A stretch of 64,000 nucleotides of DNA, from positions 1-64,000 of the forward strand of contig PHBE01000016.1 in the NCBI GenBank assembly GCA_002841885.1, in the 5' to 3' direction. The notes beneath the pieces are model-generated. The model did not search any database. It was not told the origin of the DNA and worked only from the letters and a program-made list of their open reading frames with translations. Positions 27,371 to 37,097 of this stretch are shown here, in pieces; the first letter of the stretch is position 1, and every line of letters starts with the position of its first letter. The translations under genes and the position numbers were made by a program. Source of the DNA: Deltaproteobacteria bacterium HGW-Deltaproteobacteria-18. GTDB taxonomy: Bacteria > Desulfobacterota > Desulfovibrionia > Desulfovibrionales > Desulfomicrobiaceae.

Positions 27371-30300
27371 ATGGCGGGCCGCTTTGTGTTCATGCTGAGA
27401 AACTGTGGCGTCATTTTCCTGCTTCTGCTGACCTCTGCCGCCTCGTTCGCCGGGACGGCGGTTTCCGATGAGGAGTATTGGGCCAAGGTCAACCCCATCG
27501 GCAAACCTTCCGCCATCCCATCGGCCAGCTACGACCTTTTCGAGTCCCGCCTTGAAAACGTGAAGAACGGGAATCTCGCGCCCCTGGATTTTTTCAGGCA
27601 GCTCGGCGCTGACCGCATGTCCATGAGCGACGTGGTCGCCTTCAAGTCGGAGTTCATCCGCCGCAAGTCCGAGGAGCTGTCCAAGACCAGGGCCATCCCC
27701 CCCCTGGATGCCCTGCCCGAAGCCCTGAAGGCCTGGGAAGGGAGTTTTGGCCAGGCCGAGCGGATGCTCATGGACACCCGCAGGAGGCACGTCAACGCGG
27801 CCTTCGACACCGCCGTGCGGCGTTACCTCGATGCAAACCCCGACTTTCCCTATCTGGTCCGCATGGACGTGGGCGGCTGGGCCACGGAGAATTATCGTGA
27901 CGGGCGCTTCGAGGGCGACATCGACCTGACGACCATCGCCTCCCAGGTCGAAAGCGCGGTCAAGCTCCGGGATTTCTACAATGGCGCCATCCGCGAGGTC
28001 TTCGGCCTGGACATGGCCGCCCTGGAGGCACACGCCACGGCTCATCGCCAGGCCACTCTGGATGTCTACATCACCCAGGCTTCGGCGAAATGGGCCGAGA
28101 TCGACGCCCTGAAGCGCGGGCGTCTGCAGGAAGTCGTCATTGAAAATGGTCAGGTCGCCTACCGTGATGTGACCGACTCCATGGAGCGGGTCTACATCTT
28201 CGCCAACCTGCAGAACAACCTGCAGATGAGGGACGGCGCTCCGGACCAGCTCGCCCGGCTCATGGACGAGCCTCCGGACCGGATAACTGGTGACATGGAA
28301 CCGGCAGTGAGCCTTGAAATGCTCAGGCACATGACCTCCGATGCCATCCACGCCCAGCTCGCCTTCCACGAGAAGCTCATCAAACTGGCCAAATACGTTG
28401 ACCGCAGCGCCGGGATCATGACCGGCCGTGCCGTCGACACGGCCCTTGTCGCGTGGGCGCGGCAGGTCACGTCCATCAAGCAGAACGCCCAGCTCACCCC
28501 GGCCGAACGGCTGAAGCGGATTCTGGCCGCCAGCAGCCAGGTCATCGGCGCGCCTTCGGACTTTGCCGGCCTCGACCGGGCGCTGCGCTCCGTTGGGGAG
28601 CGCGCGACCGTGTTCATGCGCGACAACATTGCCCGGAGCATCGACGCCCGGCTCAAGGCCATTGACGCTGCTCCCGAAGCGGACAGGGACGCCGAACGTT
28701 CGAAGTTGCTCGCCGATCTGGAAGAGACCTACAAAGCCTACGTGGAAAAGGGCGTGGACTACCCGCCCAAGGCCCACGAGACCATGATCGCCCTGGCCGA
28801 GGCGCTCAAACGCACGGCGCTGAAGGTCCCCGCCGCCGAAGTTGAAAGGATGAAGCGCCTGCTGGACATGTCCGCCGAGAAACCGGCCTCTTTCGACATG
28901 GCCGTGGGCATCGTCTGGGAACGCCTGGGCACCTATTACGACAATGCCAATGCCCGGGTCGACGCCTTCAACAACCTCATCGACTATCTCGACAACAACT
29001 CCGTGGCCCGGTTGCGCGCCCTGAACACCGAACTGCGCATCGGCTCGGACACGGGCAGGTTCAAGCTCACCGTGCCCATCCCCCTGGGCAGGATCAACGA
29101 CCGCCTGAACGCGTCCGTGCTCGGCAAGGTCGGCGACAACCTGGCGTTCAAGTCCTTCAACATGGGCCAGGAAGCCCTTTCGTACTGGTCCGCCATCACG
29201 ACCGGCAAGGACTGGAACGAGTCCTTCTCCAATCTCGGCGCGCAGATTTTCCGTTCCAGGGTTCCCGGCGGCGACATTGTCGAGGCCGTTGTCATGGAGA
29301 ATTACACGCGCGTGGCCGTGGGTTTCGTCTACCTTCTTTTCCCCACACTGGCCGTGCCGGAGGCCCTCTACGGGATCGGGCTCGCGGCTTCGGAATGGTA
29401 CGTGGGCAAATGGCAGCAGTGGCAGTACGACGAGATGGTCGACGCCCTGTATGAAGGGGCGGTGTTCAAGCCCGCGAGGGGCGGGACGTGGGAGCTGGAG
29501 CGCATCGTCTACACCCTGCCCACCGGAAAGAAAACCGACGTCGGCAAGGACGAGATCTTCACCCTGCCGGAAAAGGTGCCGCATATTTCCAATATCCTGG
29601 TGCCCCAGGTGCGGACCCATCCGACCATCGCCATGTTCCACGAACTGCTGGCCAAGCCGGAGCTCTCAGACGGTCAGAGCGACGCTCCGGTCTGGCCACG
29701 CAAATACCGCAACCCGAGCCTGTACGGACAGAAGCTCTGGGAGGAATATGCCGCGGAAGTCAGAAACGTGACGCGGCAGTACTTCGCAGAGGTCATCGAG
29801 GAGCTTCAGAAGCGCAAGGCCTTCGACCAGGGCACGGGCGAAAAGCTCGTTTCGGAGATCGGCGCGGAACTGGGCTGTGGGGACGAACTGCTTGGGCTCG
29901 TCGGCAGGGAACGGGGGGCGCTGGAAGCGGTCGTCGCCAACTGGCGGGAATGGAAGCAGACCCACGCGGCCCTGAAGGAGTTTCGCGAGCGCTACAAGGC
30001 CTATTTCATTCTTGACCGCAAGCCGTCTTGCAAACCCCTGTCCATACAGATCACCCTGGAAAGCGATCGCAAGGACCTTCAGGATGTGCTTAAGGCCGCG
30101 CGGGAGGCCACCGTGGCCGTGGAGGAGATCGTGGGCGGCAATGCGGCCGACGAGAAGACCTTGCAGCCGGCGATCCGGGCACGGGCGGGAGCGTACATCT
30201 ATGTTTCGGGAAGCCCGGAGCGGCGGAAGATAATCGAGGAATACCGGGCCTACCTGGACTCCCTGCGCGCCAAAAGTGTGCCTCCGGCGGTGCGCATCGC

Positions 30301-33300
30301 CGGTCCTGCAGTTGTGGAAGAGGGAGTGCCCGCCGAGTTTACGGCGGTCCTGGACAGAAATGCCGCATCAGTCCGCTATGACTGGAAATTCGCCAAGGGC
30401 GGCGAAGGGGAAACCTTGAGCGGGGCGAAAACCGCACGCATGACCTGGACTCCTTCCGGCGCGGGCGAGAAGACGCTGGAAGTTCATGCCTTGGTTGATA
30501 TTTCCGGGGCCGAGTGGGTGCGCGCCATCCATCCCGTGAAGGTCCTTTCCGCCGAGGAAGCGCCCAAGCCCAAGGTGCGCCTGACCTGCCCGGTCAAATC
30601 CTTCGAGGCGGGAGAAGGCGTGCCCATCACCGCCGAAACCGTCGAGTACGGTCTCGATGGGAAGGGGTTCGTGCGATACTTCTGGTATGTGGACGGGCTG
30701 CAGGTCGGGGCCTCGGCGGAAAACGTCTTTCTCTTCGACGGCACGGGCTACGAGGGTCGAACGGTCACCGTGAAAGTCAGTGCGCGGACGGAAAACAAGA
30801 CGCACATCGAGGCGTCCCTGAAGCTCGATGTCGGTCAACCGGACTCCCCCGATGCGGGGCTGCGCGTGTTCATCTCGCCGGAAGTCTCGGAGGCCGTGCT
30901 CGGGAGCATGGTGCGGCTCGAAGGCGTGGCCTTCTCCAAGAAGGGTGGCGGCAGCCTTGCGTACCAGTGGTCCGTGAACGGAGAGTTTGCCGCAGACGGG
31001 ACGGTACTGCTGCTCGACACCACTCCGTACGAAGGCAGGACCGTGGAAATAGCCTTCTATGCGGCCCAGATTCTCGACGACGTCATTCTTCATGAAGGGC
31101 AGACCCGGCGTACGATCAAGGTGGTCAAGGAGGTTCCGCTTTCCGTGGCCATTGCAGAGGTTCCCGCTGCCGTGGACGACACCATGAATGTCGAACTGTG
31201 CGTGCTGAAGCCTCGGGACGATGTTTCCTATGAATGGTTCGAGTGGATCGAGCCCGCAAATCGTTGGAGCACCAACACGATCAGCGCAAAGCGGTGCATG
31301 CTCAAGTCCGCGCGCGGCCTGTCGGGCCAGAAGATGCGCTTCAAGGTCACGGCAACGGACGCCAAGGGCCTTCAGGCCTCTGCGGAGACGGAATTCATCG
31401 AGGTTGTCGACCCTGCCTGGGAAGAGCCCCAGGGTGGTGACGAGGAGACAGCCGAGAGCAAGGAACAGGAGGATTCGGGCGCGAAGGCTGAAGAGGCTCA
31501 GGAGAAGGCGACCGCGAAGGAAGCGGAGGTTTCCGCTCCAAAGGAAGAGCCCGCCGTTGCTGAAAAACCGTTGGCGAAGCAAGCGGCGACCGACGGCAGC
31601 TGGTTCAAGTCGAGCCTTGGCGGCGGCTGGAAGGTTGAGTTGAACAAGTCCAAGGATTGGGCGGCGAAAATGAGCCGGGACATTGCCGCCGGATCGGATC
31701 TCTGCCGGCCGCAGACCGTGCACGGCGCCATCCGCGCCAAGCTCGAGAGCAGCTTTTTGCCCAAGACCGAAGAGATTGACGCGAGACTGCACGCCTTTGT
31801 CGAAAGCAACGGCTGGTACCCGGACGAGGAGGGCATTCGGGCCTTCTCCATCGGCAAGTACAAGGGGCGCATGATCACCACCACCGTCAAGTACAAGAAC
31901 GGTTTTGGCAATCCCATGGCGGGATACAGGGACGGTACGGCCCATGCCTTCGGTTACGCCATTGTCCTGCACGAGACCGAGCGGCGCATGATAACGGCCA
32001 ACTTCAGCGTCTATGCCGGAAGCTGCTGGGACAATTCCGGTAAGGACAACGCCCTGGCACAGGTCAAGGCGGCGCGGGCCGAGGCCCTGGGAATCATCCA
32101 GGGTTTGAGCCTGCACGAGACAGAGCAGGAGAGCCCGGTCACGGCATCGGCTCCCGTCGTCCAGATCGAAGAGGCCGAGGAGAAAAAGGACAAGAAATAC
32201 CAGCTCACCCTGACCCGCGTCTCCCCGGCCTCCGGGCCGGTGATCGTCGGCACGCCCGTGACCTACAAGGCCACCTTGAGCGGCGACAAGCCCGAAGGCG
32301 AAGTGCGCTACCAGTTCGAGCCGCACCCCGACGTGGCCTTCACGCCCCATGAGGGACCCTCGGCATCGACCACGGCCGTGTTTTCCGTGCCCGGAAAGGT
32401 TGGCGTGTGGGTCACCGCCGTGGACAAGACGGGCACCATCGCCACCTCGGACCAGCTGGAGATCGAGATTCGGAAGCCCGTCCTGGAGCTGGTCATGGAG
32501 CCAAAAGCCTCCCTCGTGGGGCAGGAGGTCAAGGCCAGGCTGACGGTCAAACCCGAGGTCAAGGACATCGATTTCCGCTGGATGCCCGTGCCCGGCAACG
32601 CCAAGCACGTCTCGACGTCCAAGGACAACAGGGAGATCACCTTCTACCTGAAGGACGAGAAGCCGGCCGAAATAGAGGTCAAGGCCCGCGTGCCCTTCAG
32701 CGGAGAGGACCTTGGCGAGGCCAGGGCTTCCGTCACGGCCCAAAAGTATGCGGTCACGGTTTCCGCGCCCAAGGCACAGGGGCCGCCGCCCAGGGTCTGG
32801 AAGGAAGGGGTGGGGCTGGTAAGCGTGGACAAGGCCATCGCCGTGGACCAGATCGTGGAATTCTCCGTGGTCTTGCAGCCTGCGGCGCTGAGCGGGCCGG
32901 TCAAATACCAGTGGAAGGTCGAGAATGGACCCTGTCGCGTCAGCAACCCCAGTTCCAGCGTGGCCCGCGTCACCGCCAATGCCGCCGGAACCTGCGACCT
33001 GTCCGTGACCGTTCGCGACCGCAACGACGTGGAACTGGGTGTCGGGCGGGGCAGTTTCAGCGCCAGCGTGACCCAGGAAGCCATCAAGCAGGGCGAGCAG
33101 AAGGCGCAGTCCGGCAGCGAAGCGCAAAAACTGGTGCAGAACGCACCGGCCAAGGCGCGCAAGGGCGATTACGACGGCGCCATCAAGGACGCCGAGGAGG
33201 CAGCGCGGCTTGATCCCAAAAACACGGCGGCCAAGGCACTGGCGGACAAGTTGCGAAGTGAGAAGGAAAGGATTCACGTGCAGCTGGAAAAGACCAGGAA

Positions 33301-35422
33301 GTTCATGGAGGAGAGGCGGTACAACGAGGCGCAGAGGGAACTTACCGTCGCCAAGAATCTGAACAGCTATTATCCGCCCAGCCAGGAGATGGAGGAGACG
33401 CTCAGGAAACACTGGAGCGCTTGGAACCAGGAAGCCAGCCAGAAGAATTACGAGATCCGCGACGCAATCGAAAAAAAGGAATTCGGCAAGGCTCTGGAAA
33501 TTGCGGCTGCCTGGCGGGCCTCGACGGTCATTGCCCCCAACTCGGAAAGGGAGCTCAAGCAGAACGAGGATTGGGCGCGCAAGTGGCAGACTCAAAAGCA
33601 GGTACAGGTCACGCTGCTGCGGGAAGCCGGGGAGATGGTCAAAGAGTACGACTATGTCGGTGCATTGAAGCGTTTCGAGCAGGGATTTCTGAACTGGAAC
33701 AATGTATTCAGTGGACTCGAGCCGGAATACAGGGAGGCCAGGGAGTTGCAGGCCCGGGCCGCCAAAGCCGACAAGCGCATGCGCGAAATCGTGCCCCTGC
33801 TTGAAACCGTGATCAGGACCAAGACGCGCTCGGCTGCCGACATCGAGCGGGGCACCCGGCTGGCGGATGAGGCCGTGTCCCTGCAACCGAATAACCGGCA
33901 GTTTGCGCAGTGGCGCGACATGCTGCGCGATGAAGCGGCCGGGGTAGCTTCGGGCCAGAGCGGTCAGATCGGATCTGCGGCAGCTGAGAAGGCCGCGCGT
34001 GAGCTGTGGCAGGAAGCCGAAAAGTTGCAGCTTGAGCAGGATTATGCCGGGGCGCTGCAGAAATACAGGGAAGGGCTGAAACTCCATGCGGATCCGACCA
34101 TAGAGAACCGGGTCAGGACGCTTGAAAAATATGTGGCGGTGACCAAGGGCTCAAAGCCTGCGGCTTCAGGTAAATCCGTCCAGACTGAACCAGCTTCGAC
34201 CAAGCCGGTGGATACGCTGCCTGCCACACAGCAGGCTGAAGCGACGAAGCCTGGCAGTCTGGTGGGCGAGTGGGAGATTCTGAGCCCCGGGCACAAGGGG
34301 AAACTGCTGATTCTGGAACAGGGTGGAGCGGGCTTTTCCGGCCGGGCCTATCCCGATCAGCCTGATCACGACACCGTGATTCAGGGTCGCATCGAAGGAA
34401 GCAGGGTCTCCTTCGTCAGGACTGGCTGGAAGCGGTTCGCCAACCTGCGTCAGGACTTCACGGGCACCCTTGGGGTCGACGGTGCGGGGAAGGATGTGAT
34501 GAAGGGCACGTTCTCCCAGAACGGCAAAGGTTCGACCACATGGTCGGCGACACGGATCGGGCCCGTTTCGGCTGTACCGTCCACTCCACAGAAAGGGCCC
34601 GCCGCCGAGGCGCCGTCAGCTGCGCCTCCTTCGGCAGTCAAGGAAGCGGGTGCGCTCCCGGCCGCAAGCTCCATCAATATGCTTGGCGAGTGGAGCCATG
34701 TCGGAAATGGTCATGCCACAAAACTGATCGTCAGCAGGCAGGACGGTAGTGCATTCTCCGGAGCCATGCATAAAAACCCGCTGATAAACGGGGTTGTTGA
34801 CGGAAATAAGGTCACCTTCACCCGGGATATCCCTCAGCGTCAGGATTATACAGGAACAATCACGGTCAAGCCGGACGGTGCCATGACCATGAGTGGTACG
34901 TTTACGCAAAAAGGTTCAAAAGTATTGTATAAATGGTCTTCCAGCAAACCTGCTCCGCAGGAAGAGGCGCAGACGGCTGGTCAGCAAGCGTCCCCGCCCC
35001 TTTCATCAGCTTCGACAGGTAACGAAGCCGATGCGAAAACATCCGCCGGGGCGGGCTGGAAAGTCGTGACCATTGGCAATGTCAGTTTCGCGGTTCCGGC
35101 ATCGTGGGAACACAAAACCATGGAAGAGCCGAACGTGGAGGAGCTTCATCTTTACTGGGACGGCAGTTTTGACGCGCCTCTGCATGGGGTGTCCGGAGGA
35201 GTCTCGACCGATTACGCCCGTGCCAAATCCGACCTTTCCGGATCTCGAACCTTGCGCTTGGGTGGGGTGGAGGTCCTGCGGGTCGACGACGGCCCTGCCA
35301 TGAACCTGCTTTTTCCGCCCATGTCCGGCAACCGGGGCGTGGCCTTGGTGGTCTTTCGTGGACCGGCCGGCAATCAGGCCACCATCGATGCGCTGCTGAA
35401 AACCTTTCGTGTAGGCGGCTAG
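27371..35422 (+). CDS. very large secreted multidomain protein (2683 aa)
   Basis: ATG 27371 follows CGGAGGATCC and is followed by a Sec signal ending SFA-GTA. The N-terminal ~950 residues are mostly helical, with a GDIDLT motif near 182-187 and a hydrophobic segment near 652-675. PKD/Ig-like beta domains lie at about 970-1350. A KE-rich linker (1350-1410) precedes an alpha/beta domain (about 1415-1595). More Ig-like domains follow, then TPR-like helices (about 1910-2240) ending in DYAGALQKYREGL, a unit shared with the 1878-residue protein. Two beta-barrel-like repeats begin GEWEILSPGHKGKLLI and GEWSHVGNGHATKLIV, and a final ~120-residue domain closes the protein. It is probably extracellular or periplasmic. 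No enzyme activity can be assigned. Confidence 0.78.
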   Translation: MAGRFVFMLRNCGVIFLLLLTSAASFAGTAVSDEEYWAKVNPIGKPSAIPSASYDLFESRLENVKNGNLAPLDFFRQLGADRMSMSDVVAFKSEFIRRKSEELSKTRAIPPLDALPEALKAWEGSFGQAERMLMDTRRRHVNAAFDTAVRRYLDANPDFPYLVRMDVGGWATENYRDGRFEGDIDLTTIASQVESAVKLRDFYNGAIREVFGLDMAALEAHATAHRQATLDVYITQASAKWAEIDALKRGRLQEVVIENGQVAYRDVTDSMERVYIFANLQNNLQMRDGAPDQLARLMDEPPDRITGDMEPAVSLEMLRHMTSDAIHAQLAFHEKLIKLAKYVDRSAGIMTGRAVDTALVAWARQVTSIKQNAQLTPAERLKRILAASSQVIGAPSDFAGLDRALRSVGERATVFMRDNIARSIDARLKAIDAAPEADRDAERSKLLADLEETYKAYVEKGVDYPPKAHETMIALAEALKRTALKVPAAEVERMKRLLDMSAEKPASFDMAVGIVWERLGTYYDNANARVDAFNNLIDYLDNNSVARLRALNTELRIGSDTGRFKLTVPIPLGRINDRLNASVLGKVGDNLAFKSFNMGQEALSYWSAITTGKDWNESFSNLGAQIFRSRVPGGDIVEAVVMENYTRVAVGFVYLLFPTLAVPEALYGIGLAASEWYVGKWQQWQYDEMVDALYEGAVFKPARGGTWELERIVYTLPTGKKTDVGKDEIFTLPEKVPHISNILVPQVRTHPTIAMFHELLAKPELSDGQSDAPVWPRKYRNPSLYGQKLWEEYAAEVRNVTRQYFAEVIEELQKRKAFDQGTGEKLVSEIGAELGCGDELLGLVGRERGALEAVVANWREWKQTHAALKEFRERYKAYFILDRKPSCKPLSIQITLESDRKDLQDVLKAAREATVAVEEIVGGNAADEKTLQPAIRARAGAYIYVSGSPERRKIIEEYRAYLDSLRAKSVPPAVRIAGPAVVEEGVPAEFTAVLDRNAASVRYDWKFAKGGEGETLSGAKTARMTWTPSGAGEKTLEVHALVDISGAEWVRAIHPVKVLSAEEAPKPKVRLTCPVKSFEAGEGVPITAETVEYGLDGKGFVRYFWYVDGLQVGASAENVFLFDGTGYEGRTVTVKVSARTENKTHIEASLKLDVGQPDSPDAGLRVFISPEVSEAVLGSMVRLEGVAFSKKGGGSLAYQWSVNGEFAADGTVLLLDTTPYEGRTVEIAFYAAQILDDVILHEGQTRRTIKVVKEVPLSVAIAEVPAAVDDTMNVELCVLKPRDDVSYEWFEWIEPANRWSTNTISAKRCMLKSARGLSGQKMRFKVTATDAKGLQASAETEFIEVVDPAWEEPQGGDEETAESKEQEDSGAKAEEAQEKATAKEAEVSAPKEEPAVAEKPLAKQAATDGSWFKSSLGGGWKVELNKSKDWAAKMSRDIAAGSDLCRPQTVHGAIRAKLESSFLPKTEEIDARLHAFVESNGWYPDEEGIRAFSIGKYKGRMITTTVKYKNGFGNPMAGYRDGTAHAFGYAIVLHETERRMITANFSVYAGSCWDNSGKDNALAQVKAARAEALGIIQGLSLHETEQESPVTASAPVVQIEEAEEKKDKKYQLTLTRVSPASGPVIVGTPVTYKATLSGDKPEGEVRYQFEPHPDVAFTPHEGPSASTTAVFSVPGKVGVWVTAVDKTGTIATSDQLEIEIRKPVLELVMEPKASLVGQEVKARLTVKPEVKDIDFRWMPVPGNAKHVSTSKDNREITFYLKDEKPAEIEVKARVPFSGEDLGEARASVTAQKYAVTVSAPKAQGPPPRVWKEGVGLVSVDKAIAVDQIVEFSVVLQPAALSGPVKYQWKVENGPCRVSNPSSSVARVTANAAGTCDLSVTVRDRNDVELGVGRGSFSASVTQEAIKQGEQKAQSGSEAQKLVQNAPAKARKGDYDGAIKDAEEAARLDPKNTAAKALADKLRSEKERIHVQLEKTRKFMEERRYNEAQRELTVAKNLNSYYPPSQEMEETLRKHWSAWNQEASQKNYEIRDAIEKKEFGKALEIAAAWRASTVIAPNSERELKQNEDWARKWQTQKQVQVTLLREAGEMVKEYDYVGALKRFEQGFLNWNNVFSGLEPEYREARELQARAAKADKRMREIVPLLETVIRTKTRSAADIERGTRLADEAVSLQPNNRQFAQWRDMLRDEAAGVASGQSGQIGSAAAEKAARELWQEAEKLQLEQDYAGALQKYREGLKLHADPTIENRVRTLEKYVAVTKGSKPAASGKSVQTEPASTKPVDTLPATQQAEATKPGSLVGEWEILSPGHKGKLLILEQGGAGFSGRAYPDQPDHDTVIQGRIEGSRVSFVRTGWKRFANLRQDFTGTLGVDGAGKDVMKGTFSQNGKGSTTWSATRIGPVSAVPSTPQKGPAAEAPSAAPPSAVKEAGALPAASSINMLGEWSHVGNGHATKLIVSRQDGSAFSGAMHKNPLINGVVDGNKVTFTRDIPQRQDYTGTITVKPDGAMTMSGTFTQKGSKVLYKWSSSKPAPQEEAQTAGQQASPPLSSASTGNEADAKTSAGAGWKVVTIGNVSFAVPASWEHKTMEEPNVEELHLYWDGSFDAPLHGVSGGVSTDYARAKSDLSGSRTLRLGGVEVLRVDDGPAMNLLFPPMSGNRGVALVVFRGPAGNQATIDALLKTFRVGG

Positions 35423-35486
35423 GGCTTCATCCGCGTGGAAACCCTGCCCGCCGGCAGCGCCGCGCCGGGCGACGGCAAGGCTAACT

Positions 35487-35837
35487 TCAGCGTTCGTAGA
35501 GCGCCTGCCCCACGCGCTCGATATGCTCCCGCAGTCCGGGGTGGTCGATGGTGTCGAAGAGGGACAGGTCGATCATCCAGGGCAGGAACAGATCATCAAG
35601 GTCGAACATGATGCCCAAAAGGTGGTTGTGGGTCAGGTTTTCGCCGACCAGGGTCAGATCGATGTCCGATCCTGGCTTGAAAGTGCCCGTGGCGCGGGAG
35701 CCGTAAAGGATCGCCTTTTCCACCTCGGGGTACAGGGCCAAAGTGTCCTGGATTTCCTTTATGGCCTGCCTGGGCAGTCCGAAACGTACCGGATGGGATT
35801 CGTTCAAGGAGTCTTTGGGCTCGGTCTGCTGGTTCAT
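35487..35837 (-). CDS. MNT-type nucleotidyltransferase (minimal NTase)
   Basis: The protein has 116 residues with the NTase signature GSRATGTFKPGSDIDL: Gly46-Ser47 and Asp58/Asp60 form the GS...DxD metal and nucleotide site. The length and the C-terminal LREHIERVGQALYE are typical of MNT proteins, which normally pair with a HEPN-domain gene as toxin-antitoxin partners. No HEPN-like frame is visible on either side: only 64 bases separate it from the preceding gene and ~330 non-coding bases lie upstream. It therefore appears to be an orphan. A 24-base inverted repeat sits just upstream and suggests autoregulation. Confidence 0.85.
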   Translation of the reverse strand: MNQQTEPKDSLNESHPVRFGLPRQAIKEIQDTLALYPEVEKAILYGSRATGTFKPGSDIDLTLVGENLTHNHLLGIMFDLDDLFLPWMIDLSLFDTIDHPGLREHIERVGQALYER

Positions 35838-35858
35838 GATTTGGCGTCGTACAGGTTT

Positions 35859-35882
35859 GCAGGATACATTTTATTATCCTGC
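35859..35882. promoter_or_regulatory. inverted repeat GCAGGATA-N8-TATCCTGC
   Basis: A perfect 8-base inverted repeat with an 8-base spacer lies 22-45 bases upstream of the MNT gene start, where its promoter should be. The AT-rich spacer could contain the -10 element on the minus strand. It is a candidate operator, as expected in autoregulated toxin-antitoxin-type genes. The rest of 35838-36165 shows no gene. Confidence 0.65.
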
Positions 35883-36165
35883 GATAAAACGCGGAAAAAG
35901 GAAACAGGCCGCGACAGGGGTTTTCCGCGGTCGGCGTTCCTCAAGCTAGCCGGTTCCGGCTTTTCCGGGCCAGGTTGGCGCAGTTCGCCTGGTCGCCCGG
36001 AGGCGTACCATGGCTCCGGACAAGCCAAAAAAAATATGCCATCCGTTCACGAGGCATCATGTCTAATCTCCCACAATACCTTTGACTGCTCCGGGTCCGG
36101 GCGATAACCCATGGCCTGGCCGCGGCCAGAAGTCCGTTACATTTTGGAAAAAAGGAGGGAGGGGC

Positions 36166-37011
36166 ATGGAGGACGTCATCATCTGGGGCACTGGGCAGGG
36201 CGGGCGCATGATCGCCAAGCTGCTGCACGCCGACATCACCATCAGGGCCTATTGCGACAGCGACGAAAAAAAATGGGGCGGCACGGTGGACGGGGTCCCC
36301 GTCGTATCGCCCGAGGCCGTCCCGGGGTTGGCACCCGACGCCGTCTTCATCTCCATGCTCAACAAGGACGCCTGCGCCGAGGTGCGAGCGCGTCTGGAGG
36401 CCATGAACGTCACCGCACGGGTCGTGACGGCGCCGGAGCTGCGGCAGACCTTCGACCTGCGCCTGGCCGCGCTGAAGATGATCGCCATGGAGGTGCGGGA
36501 ACGCGAGGTGCCCGGGGCCGTGGCCGAACTTGGAGTGTACCGGGGAGCCTTCGCCGCGGAGCTGAATCGCCTTTTCCCGGAGCGCAGCCTGTACCTTTTC
36601 GACACCTTCAGCGGGTTCGATCCTCGGGACGTGGCGGTGGAGGGGGATGGGAAATTTTCGCGGGCTGCCGTGGGGGACTTTGCGGACACCAGCGTCGAGG
36701 CGGTGCGCAAGAGGCTACCCTTCCCGGGTCAGGCCGTTTTCAGGGTCGGCTATTTTCCGGAGACAGCCACGGGGCTGGATGAGGGATTCGCCTTGGTCAG
36801 CCTGGACGCAGACCTCTACAAGCCCATCCTCGATGGTCTGAGCTTTTTCTATCCGCGGATGTCGCGCGGCGGCTACATCGTCATCCACGACTACAACAAC
36901 TCCAGGTTTTCCGGCGTCAGGCAGGCTGTGCGGGAGTTCTGCGAGGCACACGGGGTGTTCGTCGTGCCCCTCTCGGACCTGCACGGCACCGGGATCATCG
37001 TCAAGCCGTAA
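36166..37011 (+). CDS. TylF/MycF-family methyltransferase with nucleotide-binding N-domain
   Basis: The protein has 281 residues. The N-terminal ~95 residues resemble the Rossmann-type domain found at the start of sugar/cell-surface modification proteins (VIIWGTGQGGRMIAKLL, then YCDSDEKKWGGTVDGVPVV). The rest is a SAM-dependent O-methyltransferase of the macrocin (TylF) type: AELGVYRGAFAAELN, LYLFDTFSGF, FALVSLDADLYKPILDGL, YIVIHDYNNSRFSGVRQAV. The SLDADLY and HDY residues correspond to the metal-binding acidic residues of the family. GGAGGG lies before the ATG. It stands alone between divergent and convergent neighbours. The substrate is probably a sugar or small molecule of the cell surface. 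Confidence 0.85.
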   Translation: MEDVIIWGTGQGGRMIAKLLHADITIRAYCDSDEKKWGGTVDGVPVVSPEAVPGLAPDAVFISMLNKDACAEVRARLEAMNVTARVVTAPELRQTFDLRLAALKMIAMEVREREVPGAVAELGVYRGAFAAELNRLFPERSLYLFDTFSGFDPRDVAVEGDGKFSRAAVGDFADTSVEAVRKRLPFPGQAVFRVGYFPETATGLDEGFALVSLDADLYKPILDGLSFFYPRMSRGGYIVIHDYNNSRFSGVRQAVREFCEAHGVFVVPLSDLHGTGIIVKP

Positions 37012-37040
37012 GCCGGACCCGCCTCCTGCCGGAACTGGCC

Positions 37041-37063
37041 GGGCCGTCCCTTGCGGACGGCCC
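37041..37063. terminator. hairpin between convergent genes
   Basis: A perfect stem GGGCCGTCC / GGACGGCCC with a CTTGC loop lies 30 bases after the methyltransferase stop and 35 bases before the stop of the convergent zinc-ribbon gene. The T-tract is short, so termination efficiency is uncertain. Confidence 0.55.
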
Positions 37064-37097
37064 CTTAAAGGTCAGCTCTGTCTGAACCGCGCCCTGC

